NCBI RefSeq assembly: GCF_001673635.1
Contig: NZ_LZMH01000078.1
Span: 24,732-88,731, forward strand
Direction of reading: 5' to 3'
DNA length: 64,000 nucleotides
DNA from: Mycobacterium asiaticum
GTDB lineage: Bacteria > Actinomycetota > Actinomycetes > Mycobacteriales > Mycobacteriaceae
The translations under genes were made by a program, and so were the position numbers. Each line of letters begins with the position of its first letter. The first letter of the stretch is position 1. Of the stretch, positions 46,589 through 54,504 are shown in pieces. The notes under the pieces were generated by a model that saw only the letters and a list, made by a program, of their open reading frames with translations, was not told the DNA's origin and did not search any database.

Positions 46589-48766
46589 TCACAGGATGTA
46601 GAGCATCTCCTGATAGGTCGGCAACGGCCAGAGGTCGTCGGCGACAACGCCTTCCAAGGTGTCGGCCGCGGCCCGCACCGCCGCCATCGCGGGCAGCAGT
46701 TCGTTCTGGGCATGCGTCGCCTCTTCCAGCGCCGAGCTCGCGGAGTGCTGCGCCAAAGCCGACTTCAGGGTGGCCAGCGCGGCGGTGAGTTCGGCGAGCG
46801 GAGCCGAAACAGCTTTCAGTGCAGACATTTCCGGCTCGATACCGGCCGCATTCAACGTCGCGACGTTCTGGGCGAGCTCGGTCTGGTAGCGGATGGCGGC
46901 GGGCAGGATGATCGTGGTGCCCATCTCCAGCGCCAGTTTCGCCTCGACCGCGATCGTCAGCGCGTACTGCTCCAGTCGGACCTCGTAGCGGCTGTGCAGC
47001 TCGCGTTCGCTGAAGACACCGTATTTTTCGAAGACGGCGACCGCCTCGGGCTTGATCAGCTCGGGGATGGCGTGCAGCGTGGTCTTGAGGTTGGGCAGCC
47101 CCCGCTCGGCCGCCTCGATCTGCCAGTTTTCCGAATACCCGTCACCGTTGAACACCACCGCGCCGTGCTCGGTGATGACGTCGGTGAGCAATTTCTGCAC
47201 GGCCGCATCGAAGTCTTCGCCGTCCGCGACGGCCTGCTCCAGGATCGTAGCCATGTGGTCGAAGGAATCGGCCATGATGGTGTTGAGGATGATCATCGGC
47301 ACCGCAACCGTCTGTCCGGAACCCGGTGCGCGGAACTCGAATCGGTTGCCGGTGAACGCAAATGGGCTGGTGCGGTTGCGGTCCCCGGGATCCGTGGGTA
47401 GCGGCGGCAAGGTGTCCACCCCGATGATCATGGTGCCCTTGCCCTTTGACGAAGTGGCCGCGCCCTTGGCGATCTGCTCGAAGACGTCGGCGAGCTGCTC
47501 ACCGAGGAAGATGGAGATGATCGCCGGCGGCGCCTCGTTGGCGCCGAGCCGGTGGTCGTTGGTGGCCGAGGCTACCGACACCCGGAGCAGGCCGGCGAAC
47601 TTGTGCACGGCACGTATCACCGCGGCACAGAACACCAGGAACTGGGCGTTCTCGTGCGGGGTGTCGCCAGGCACCAGCAACGAGCCCAGCTCGGCGTTGC
47701 CGACCGAGAAGTTGACGTGCTTGCCCGAACCGTTGACCCCGGCGAACGGCTTCTCGTGGAACAGACATTCCATGCCGTGCTTCTTGGCCAGTGTCTTGAA
47801 GACCGTCATCAGCAGCTGCTGGTGGTCGGAGGCGAGGTTGGCGCGCTCGAACATCGGCGCAACCTCGAACTGGCCGGGAGCGACCTCGTTGTGCCGGGTC
47901 TTGGCCGGTATGCCGAGTTTGAACAGCTCACGCTCGGTGTCCATCATGAATCCCAGAACACGCTCGGGCACCGCGCCGAAGTAGTGGTCGTCGAATTCCT
48001 GGCCCTTGGGTGGCTTGGCGCCGAACACGGTGCGGCCGGCGTTGATCAGGTCCGGTCGCGCCAGGAAGAAGTGCCGATCGACCAGGAAGTACTCCTGCTC
48101 CGGGCCGCAGAACGACACCACCTTCTCGGGATCGCCGTGCCCGAACAGCTTGAGGATCCGTTCGGCGTGCACACCCATTGCCTGCTGGCTGCGCAGCAAC
48201 GGTGTCTTGTAGTCCAGCGCTTCACCGGTCATCGAAACGAATACCGTTGGGATGCATAGCGTATTGCCGTTCGGGTTCTCCAGGATGTAGGCCGGGCTGG
48301 TGACGTCCCAACCGGTGTAACCGCGCGCCTCGAAGGTGCTGCGCAGTCCGCCGGAGGGGAAGCTGGATGCGTCGGGCTCGCCCTGGATGAGCGTCTTACC
48401 GGCGAATTCGGCCAGCGTCTGCCCGTCGGAGACGGGTTCGAGGAAGCTGTCGTGCTTTTCGGCGGTCAGACCGGTCATTGGATAGAACACGTGGGCGTAG
48501 TGCGTGGCGCCCCTTTCCAGCGCCCAGTCCTTCATGGCCGCCGCCACCGAGTCGGCGACCGCCGTGTCCAGCTTGGCGCCCTTCTCGATCGTCGCCAGCA
48601 CCGACTTGTACACCGACTTGGGCAGCCGCACCTGCATCTCGGCCTTGGTGAAGACGTTGGAGCCGAAGATCTCTCCCGGAGTTTCGCCCGGCACGAAGCT
48701 GATGGCCGGGGGGACGTAGGCCTCTACATTGTTGATCGCCTGCAGGCGGACCGCGTTTCCGCTCAA
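46589..48766 (-). CDS. type III glutamine synthetase (GlnN-like), TTG start
   Basis: A 725-residue glutamine synthetase of class III, longer than the type I enzymes (about 470-480) and the type II enzymes. Core motifs include GPEQEYF, AKTRHNEVAPGQFEVAP (ammonium/glutamate site), NGSGKHVNFS, NDHRLGANEAPPAI and PFAFTGNRFEFRAPG. It makes glutamine from glutamate, ammonia and ATP. I chose the TTG at 48766: AAGGAG lies five bases before it, the length then equals the family's, and the first residues are LSGNAVRLQAINN. Frames upstream to 48964 have no start with a ribosome binding site. Class III enzymes are rare among mycobacteria compared with GlnA1-4. Confidence 0.9.
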   Translation of the reverse strand: MSGNAVRLQAINNVEAYVPPAISFVPGETPGEIFGSNVFTKAEMQVRLPKSVYKSVLATIEKGAKLDTAVADSVAAAMKDWALERGATHYAHVFYPMTGLTAEKHDSFLEPVSDGQTLAEFAGKTLIQGEPDASSFPSGGLRSTFEARGYTGWDVTSPAYILENPNGNTLCIPTVFVSMTGEALDYKTPLLRSQQAMGVHAERILKLFGHGDPEKVVSFCGPEQEYFLVDRHFFLARPDLINAGRTVFGAKPPKGQEFDDHYFGAVPERVLGFMMDTERELFKLGIPAKTRHNEVAPGQFEVAPMFERANLASDHQQLLMTVFKTLAKKHGMECLFHEKPFAGVNGSGKHVNFSVGNAELGSLLVPGDTPHENAQFLVFCAAVIRAVHKFAGLLRVSVASATNDHRLGANEAPPAIISIFLGEQLADVFEQIAKGAATSSKGKGTMIIGVDTLPPLPTDPGDRNRTSPFAFTGNRFEFRAPGSGQTVAVPMIILNTIMADSFDHMATILEQAVADGEDFDAAVQKLLTDVITEHGAVVFNGDGYSENWQIEAAERGLPNLKTTLHAIPELIKPEAVAVFEKYGVFSERELHSRYEVRLEQYALTIAVEAKLALEMGTTIILPAAIRYQTELAQNVATLNAAGIEPEMSALKAVSAPLAELTAALATLKSALAQHSASSALEEATHAQNELLPAMAAVRAAADTLEGVVADDLWPLPTYQEMLYIL

Positions 48767-48935
48767 TTGAGCTCCTTCGTACGGGGTCCGCGGTGATCGG
48801 CGGACGCTGGACCGCCTCACCGTAGAGAGGTTCGATGGCAGAACTGTTACGACGGCGTCAACGATGGAGCAGTATTGGTTGCGACCGTGAGACACGCCTG
48901 TCGAAGCGGACTCGAACGTCAAAGGGGGACCCGCG

Positions 48936-50372
48936 GTGCAGCAGCTGAGCTGGAGCGACGACATGATGCTGCGTGCCGAGGGTCCGGCGACGCCGCTGCA
49001 GATCCAGATGCTGCTGATCTACGACCCGTCCACCGCTCCGGGCGGCAGGGTGACGTTCAAGGGGATCCTCGAGGAACTGGACACGCGGCTGCATCTGGCG
49101 GAGGTTTTTCGGCGCCGCCTGACCGAGCTGCCGGGCGGACTGCACATGCCCTACTGGGTCGACGACCCGAACTTCGATCTCGAATATCACGTCCGGCACA
49201 TCGGGCTGCCCCAACCGGGCGATTGGCGGCAATTGTGTATTCAGGTGGCCCGACTGCACGCCCGGCAGATCGACCTGCGCCGTCCGCCGTGGGAGATCAC
49301 CGTCATCGAGGGCCTCAACGCCGTTCCCGGTGTGCCGAAAGGTTCCTTCGCGATGGCGCTGAAATTGCATCACTGTGCGGTCGACGGGATGGCGAGTGTG
49401 CAGATGATCGCGGCGCTGCACGATCTTGCCGCGGACGGCCCACGCCCCGCGGGTCCGGACCGGCCGTGGCAGCCGGCACCGCTCCCCTCGACCTCGGATC
49501 TGCTGTCCCGCACCGCGGTCAACGCCGCGCTGTACCCGCTGCGGGCGGGCCGGGTCGTCCTTTCGAGTACGCCGAAGATCGTCCGCGGCCTGCTGGGTGT
49601 GCCGGGCAAGCTCGTCGGTGGCGTCGTGAGTAGCGTCGCCGAGGGCAGCAGGCCCTCGTTTCCGCCCAAGACCCGCTTCAATCAGACCGTGTCACCGCAC
49701 CGGGTGTTCGAGGCCAGGTTTCACGATCTGGCTGATTTCAAGAAGATCAAGGCGCGGGTGCCGGGCGCCACAGTCAACGATGTGGCGCTGGCCTACGTCG
49801 GCGGCGCGCTACGCGAATATCTGGCCGGACACGATGAATTGCCCGACGAATCGCTGGTTGCCGCGTGCCCGATTTCGCTGCGCGAAGCCGGCGACGAAAG
49901 CGGCAAGGGGAACATGCTGTTCGGCCGTCTGCAAGCGCTCGGCACCGATATCGCCGATCCCCTGGAACGGCTCGCCACGATCGCCGCATCGACGGCCGAA
50001 AGTCGTTCGGAGACCGAGCATTCCAGCAGGGCGCAGCTGCTGGAACTGGTGGCGACGTTGCCGACGGCGCTGCTCGGGGTGACCGCGAAAGCCGCCAGCG
50101 TGCTTCCGTTCTCGGGCCCCACCGTCGCCAACACAACCGTTACGAATGTGCCGGGTCCGAGCGTCCCGATCTTCTTCCACGGCGCCCGGCTGCTGCGCGC
50201 CGCCGGCCTCGGACCGCTGATCGGCGGCCTGAACCTCTGCCACGTAGTCGCCAGCTACGACGGAACCCTGTCGATCAGCGCGACCGCCGACCGCGATGCC
50301 CTGCCCGACCCGGCCAGGTACGCCGAATGCATGGAGCACGCCTTCGATGATCTGCTCGCCGCCACGGGGTGA
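48936..50372 (+). CDS. wax ester synthase / diacylglycerol acyltransferase (WS/DGAT) family
   Basis: A 478-residue acyltransferase. The N-terminus (LSWSDDMMLRAEGPATPLQI) and the active-site HHxxxDG at 145-151 (LKLHHCAVDGMA) are diagnostic; the C-terminal half shows the NVPGPSVPIFFHGARL block. These enzymes make triacylglycerol or wax esters from acyl-CoA. Mycobacteria carry many paralogues, and this one cannot be assigned to a single Rv number. The GTG at 48936 follows AAGGGGG at good spacing. The next gene overlaps by GTGA. Divergent from the glutamine synthetase with 169 bases between starts. Confidence 0.9.
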   Translation: MQQLSWSDDMMLRAEGPATPLQIQMLLIYDPSTAPGGRVTFKGILEELDTRLHLAEVFRRRLTELPGGLHMPYWVDDPNFDLEYHVRHIGLPQPGDWRQLCIQVARLHARQIDLRRPPWEITVIEGLNAVPGVPKGSFAMALKLHHCAVDGMASVQMIAALHDLAADGPRPAGPDRPWQPAPLPSTSDLLSRTAVNAALYPLRAGRVVLSSTPKIVRGLLGVPGKLVGGVVSSVAEGSRPSFPPKTRFNQTVSPHRVFEARFHDLADFKKIKARVPGATVNDVALAYVGGALREYLAGHDELPDESLVAACPISLREAGDESGKGNMLFGRLQALGTDIADPLERLATIAASTAESRSETEHSSRAQLLELVATLPTALLGVTAKAASVLPFSGPTVANTTVTNVPGPSVPIFFHGARLLRAAGLGPLIGGLNLCHVVASYDGTLSISATADRDALPDPARYAECMEHAFDDLLAATG

Positions 50373-51655
50373 CCCCGTACCGTGGTGAGGTGACCGCAGA
50401 GAAGGCGCCCGCCTCCGGTAATGGTGTCGGGTTGCGGCGCAGCCTGGGTGTCGCCGATGCCGTGGTGGTCGGGTTGAGTTCGATGCTGGGAGCAGGCATT
50501 TTCGCCGCGCTGGCCCCTGCGGCCCGCGCCGCCGGCGCCGGCTTGCTGATCGGCTTGGCGGTGGCGGGACTGTTGGCGTACTGCAACGCCACCTCCTCGG
50601 CCCGGTTGGCTGCGTTGTATCCCGCATCCGGTGGCACGTATGTGTACGGACGGCAACGGCTGGGCGAATTCTGGGGTTACCTGGCCGGGTGGGGTTTTGT
50701 CGTCGGCAAGATCGCCTCCTGTGCGGCGATGGCGCTCACGGTCGGGTGGTACGCCTGGCCCGCCCACGCCCACCTGGTCGCGGTCACCGCTCTGGTGGCG
50801 TTGACGGTGGTGAACTATCTGGGCGTGCGTAAGTCAATGTGGGTCTCGCGGATCATCGTCGCGGCGGTGCTGGTGGTGTTGGCGGGTGTGGTCGCAGCGG
50901 TGTTGGGCACGCGCACAGGCGATTTCGCTGCGCTTACCGATTTCGCAGGTGTGTCCGGTGGCGGGGTGCTGCAGTCGGCGGGATTGTTGTTCTTCGCGTT
51001 CGCCGGCTATGCCCGCATTGCCACCCTGGGTGAGGAAGTCCGGGATCCGGCCCGCACCATCCCCCGTGCGATCGGGATCGCGCTGACGATAACCGTGGCG
51101 GTCTATGCCGCGGTTGCCGTCGCCGTGCTGATCGCGTTGGGGCCCGGGCCCCTTGGCGCGACCGCGCGGCCACTGGTGGAGGCGGCGCGGGTAACCGGCC
51201 CGCCGTGGTTGCTGCCGTTCGTCGCCGGCGGCGCTGTGCTGGCCGCGCTGGGCTCGTTGCTGTCACTGATGTTGGGGGTTTCCCGCACCACCTTGGCGAT
51301 GGCGCGCGACGGCCATCTCCCGCGTCGACTGGATGCGGTGCATCCGCGGTTCGAGGTTCCACACCGCGCCGAACTGGCCGTCGGAGCGGTATCCGCGGTG
51401 CTGGCGGCGACGGTCGATCTGCGCGGCGCGATTGGATTCTCGTCGTTCGCGGTGCTGGTGTACTACGCGGTGGCCAATGCCTCCGCGTTCACGCTGGGCC
51501 CCGACGAAGGCGCACCACCCAGAATCGTTCCGGTGTGCGGGCTGTTGGGTTGCGTGGTGGTGGCCGTCGCGCTGCCTCTGACGTCGACGATCGCGGGCGC
51601 CGGAGTGCTGGCCCTGGGCGCGGCGCTGTTCTGGGCCCGCTCCCGGCGGCGGTAG
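50369..51655 (+). CDS. APC-family amino acid permease
   Basis: A 428-residue transporter with about 12 hydrophobic helices. Helix 1 contains GLSSMLGAGIFAALAP, the unwound GxG-type region that binds the amino acid, and GGTYVYGRQRLGEFWGYLAGW is the helix 3 region of APC permeases. It imports an amino acid or amine with protons. GTG at 50369 overlaps the upstream stop (GTGA); a second GTG at 50390 would start at VTAEK and is equally likely. In M. tuberculosis a similar protein is Rv1999c, from memory. Substrate unknown. Confidence 0.87.
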   Translation: MTPYRGEVTAEKAPASGNGVGLRRSLGVADAVVVGLSSMLGAGIFAALAPAARAAGAGLLIGLAVAGLLAYCNATSSARLAALYPASGGTYVYGRQRLGEFWGYLAGWGFVVGKIASCAAMALTVGWYAWPAHAHLVAVTALVALTVVNYLGVRKSMWVSRIIVAAVLVVLAGVVAAVLGTRTGDFAALTDFAGVSGGGVLQSAGLLFFAFAGYARIATLGEEVRDPARTIPRAIGIALTITVAVYAAVAVAVLIALGPGPLGATARPLVEAARVTGPPWLLPFVAGGAVLAALGSLLSLMLGVSRTTLAMARDGHLPRRLDAVHPRFEVPHRAELAVGAVSAVLAATVDLRGAIGFSSFAVLVYYAVANASAFTLGPDEGAPPRIVPVCGLLGCVVVAVALPLTSTIAGAGVLALGAALFWARSRRR

Positions 51656-51714
51656 GTCTTTGGTGAGGCTCCGCTTGCTGGCGCGATCCGCGCCGGTGCG
51701 GTTGGCTCTACCCC

Positions 51715-52449
51715 GTGGTTGATGACCAGCTTGACGACGGGCGCGGTGCGCATCCGGCCGAGCCGCACGCCGACGGCGCGATGGACCGCCTCAATTGGTT
51801 GCGGGCGGCCGTGCTGGGCGCCAACGACGGCATCGTGTCGGTGGCCGGCATCGTGGTCGGTGTCGCCGGTGCCACCGCGCAGCGCGGAGCGATCTTCACC
51901 GCAGGGTTAGCGGGCCTGGTGGCGGGCGCGGTGTCGATGGCGTTGGGTGAATACGTTTCGGTGTCCAGTCAGCGCGACAGTGAACAGGCCCTGCTGACCA
52001 AGGAACGCCGCGAACTGCTGCAGGCTCCCGACACCGAATTGGCCGAATTGACCGCCATTTTCGAGGACAAAGGCCTTTCGCCCGAGACCGCCGCTGCGGC
52101 GGCGAAGGAGCTGACCGCCCACGATGCATTCGCCGTACACGCCGAAGTGGAATTGAAGCTCAATCCCGAGGATCTGGCCAACCCGTGGCATGCCGCGGCC
52201 GCATCGGCGGCGTCCTTCATCGCCGGGGCGCTGCTGCCGCTGGTCGCGATCCTGTTGCCGCCCGCCACCTTCCGAGTGCCGGTGACGTTCGTCGCGGTGC
52301 TGGTCGCGCTGGGTCTCGCCGGTGCGGTCAGCGCCCGCATCGGCGGGAGCGGCGTGCGCCGCGCGGTACTGCGGGTCGTGCTCGGCGGCGCCGCGGGTTT
52401 GGCGTTCACCTATGGTGTCGGCCATCTGTTCGGCACCGCGATCGGGTGA
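51715..52449 (+). CDS. VIT1/CCC1-family membrane protein (divalent metal transport-like)
   Basis: A 244-residue protein of the vacuolar iron transporter family: helix 1 GANDGIVSVAGIVVGVAGA, helix 2 FTAGLAGLVAGAVSMALGEYVSVSSQRDSE (the conserved GxxSMALGEYVS cluster), an acidic cytosolic metal-binding segment with E/D/H-rich helices (ELTAIFEDKGLSPETAAAA), and three C-terminal helices. It transports or stores iron or manganese in homologues. It follows the permease by 59 bases and is convergent with the kinase gene, two bases apart. Confidence 0.87.
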   Translation: MVDDQLDDGRGAHPAEPHADGAMDRLNWLRAAVLGANDGIVSVAGIVVGVAGATAQRGAIFTAGLAGLVAGAVSMALGEYVSVSSQRDSEQALLTKERRELLQAPDTELAELTAIFEDKGLSPETAAAAAKELTAHDAFAVHAEVELKLNPEDLANPWHAAAASAASFIAGALLPLVAILLPPATFRVPVTFVAVLVALGLAGAVSARIGGSGVRRAVLRVVLGGAAGLAFTYGVGHLFGTAIG

Positions 52450-52451
52450 GG

Positions 52452-54386
52452 CTAGTCGCCGGTTCGCGAGAACTGCACGTCGACCGTGGTGCTGGGGCAC
52501 GACGTGCCCGTGATCTCCTCATTGCCGTGACCGGTCAGCAATGAGATCGGATCCTCTGCTGGCTGCGGCAAGGCAAAGGGCACAGTGATTTTCACGTGCG
52601 CCATACCACCCTTCCAGCATTTGGCATCGAATTCCCGTTCGTACGTCCAGGTTCCGTCGCTGTAGAGCAGCACCATGGCGGTCGCCGGCGCGGTGTGGAA
52701 CAGGGTCAGGCATCTGGCCCCGGTGCGAAGGCAGTCGGTCCGCGCCGCGAAATCCTGCTGCTCCTTGAACCCGTTGGGCTGGGTGCTGTTCTGTCGGTAA
52801 TGACCGTGCACTCCGGCTGCCGGTGAGGGCACCCGCGCGGGCAGTGTGGCCGGGTCGGGCAGACTCTTGAGGTCGACATCACCGGTGCGGGTGAAGGTGA
52901 CGGGGCGTTTGTTCGTGCAACCCTTGGCCATGGTCTGGATGGCTTCGCCGGAGAAGTTGCCGCCCGGAAGCGGTTGCAGGGTAAAGGTTTCCCAGACGTC
53001 GCCGACCAGGTTCCCGCAATTGGTGGAGCCGGTACTGACCGCGACCCAGTTGCCGCCGATCTGGTCCAGCACCATCGTCGGCGCTTGCATCGTCTCACCG
53101 CTGACCCTTGACGCGGTCGCGACGCAACCGGTGGAACCGCAGACCGACCGCACACCCCACAACTCGGTGGTCGGGGTGACGGCGGCTTCGGCGGGCTGGT
53201 CGTCGACGCCGGTGACGACCCCGTATTCGACCTGATAGACACCCGTGAACGGACCGGTGTTGGGCGGCGGTGCGGCGCTGGTCGGCGTCGGGTTGCCCGA
53301 TGCCTGCGGGTGTGGCCGAGAGGTGAGCTTGATGCCGGTGAAGACGGCGCCGGCGATCAGCAGTGCCGCGCAGAGCACAGCACCGGCCAGCACACCGCGG
53401 CGCCTGCGCGGCTTCTTGTCGGAGTCGGGAGTGACCGCGGGCAGGGCCGGCATGGTGGCGCTGAGCGGCTCCGGTCGATACGTGATGCCGGTGTCACCGG
53501 GGATCTCGTCGGCGTAGGCGAATCCCGGGGCCAGTTGGCGGGCCAGGTGGTCGGTGAACTCGCGGCAGCTGGCGAAGCGGCGGGATGGGTCTTTGGCCAT
53601 CGCCACGGCGAACACCCAGTCCAGGTCCGCCAGGTGTGGACGAAGTACGCCGATGGACGGCGGCGGCGCGCTGACGTGTTGCGCGATCACCACCGCCGAA
53701 TTGGAATCGCCATAGGGCGGTGTTCCGGTAAGCAGATGAAAAGCGGTGCAGGCCAACGCGTATTGATCGGTGCGGCCATCCAGCGCCTCGCCCTTCAACT
53801 GTTCGGGTGCGGCGTAGTCCACGGTGCCGACCGTCATGTTGGTCGAAGTGAGCCGGGGGGTCGCATCGTCCATGCGGCGGGCGATACCGAAGTCGGCCAG
53901 GTAGACCTGTTGGGGCTGCGCGTCGTCTTCGGCCAGCAGGATGTTGGCCGGTTTGACGTCGCGGTGCAGCAGCCCCCGTTCGTGGGCGTAGTCGAGTGCG
54001 GAGGCGACGGCGGCGATGATGGGCAGCGCTTCGGTCAACGGCATGCCGCCGGGGAACCTGTCCTTCATCAACCGGGCGGCGTCGGTGCCCGCGACGTAGT
54101 CCATCGACAACCAGAACTGTCCCTCGTGTTCGCCGCGGTCGTGGATGCGCACGATGTGGGGGTGGTCCAGGCCGGCGGCCAACTCGGCTTCCCGCTCGAA
54201 CCGGGCGCGATACATCGGATCGTCGCTGAACTGGCTGGGCAGGATTTTCAGCGCGTTCTCGCGTGCCAGCCGAGGATGTGCCGCGAGGTACACGGTGCCC
54301 ATTCCCCCGGCACCCAGGACACGAATGATCGTGAAACCGGCGAACACCTGCCCGGTGGTCAGTATGTGGGGGTGGGTGGTGTCCAC
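52452..54386 (-). CDS. PknF/PknI-like transmembrane Ser/Thr kinase with duplicated cysteine-rich sensor
   Basis: A 644-residue kinase: glycine loop GAGGMGTVY, Lys47, HRD (141-143), DFG (165-167), activation loop STNMTVGT. A membrane helix (about 331-351) leads to an extracellular region of 290 residues. That region holds two similar modules (381-503 and 525-644), each with four cysteines (C-x4-C or C-x6-C, then two singles) and each ending in an F-(T/S)-RTGD motif. This is a tandem duplication of a secreted sensor-type domain, with eight cysteines in total. The GTG at 54386 is preferred to upstream frames. It lies directly downstream of the NRPS-ABC-MMPL operon on the same strand. Confidence 0.88.
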   Translation of the reverse strand: MDTTHPHILTTGQVFAGFTIIRVLGAGGMGTVYLAAHPRLARENALKILPSQFSDDPMYRARFEREAELAAGLDHPHIVRIHDRGEHEGQFWLSMDYVAGTDAARLMKDRFPGGMPLTEALPIIAAVASALDYAHERGLLHRDVKPANILLAEDDAQPQQVYLADFGIARRMDDATPRLTSTNMTVGTVDYAAPEQLKGEALDGRTDQYALACTAFHLLTGTPPYGDSNSAVVIAQHVSAPPPSIGVLRPHLADLDWVFAVAMAKDPSRRFASCREFTDHLARQLAPGFAYADEIPGDTGITYRPEPLSATMPALPAVTPDSDKKPRRRRGVLAGAVLCAALLIAGAVFTGIKLTSRPHPQASGNPTPTSAAPPPNTGPFTGVYQVEYGVVTGVDDQPAEAAVTPTTELWGVRSVCGSTGCVATASRVSGETMQAPTMVLDQIGGNWVAVSTGSTNCGNLVGDVWETFTLQPLPGGNFSGEAIQTMAKGCTNKRPVTFTRTGDVDLKSLPDPATLPARVPSPAAGVHGHYRQNSTQPNGFKEQQDFAARTDCLRTGARCLTLFHTAPATAMVLLYSDGTWTYEREFDAKCWKGGMAHVKITVPFALPQPAEDPISLLTGHGNEEITGTSCPSTTVDVQFSRTGD

Positions 54387-54484
54387 GTCGGTCCCTTTTC
54401 TGTGCGGTAAGCGTGCAAGCGGCGCCGGCCAAGGCGACCGACACCAGGTACCTTGCCGCCCGACGCTTGCCGCATCTAATAGAA

Positions 54485-54504
54485 ATTCTTGCGAGATTCT
54501 TGCG
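54485..54504. repeat. 11-base-spaced direct repeat ATTCTTGCG before the kinase gene
   Basis: ATTCTTGCG occurs at 54485-54493 and again at 54496-54504, one helical turn apart, in the spacer between the MMPL stop and the kinase start. Side-by-side copies on one DNA face are typical of regulator sites; role inferred. Confidence 0.45.
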
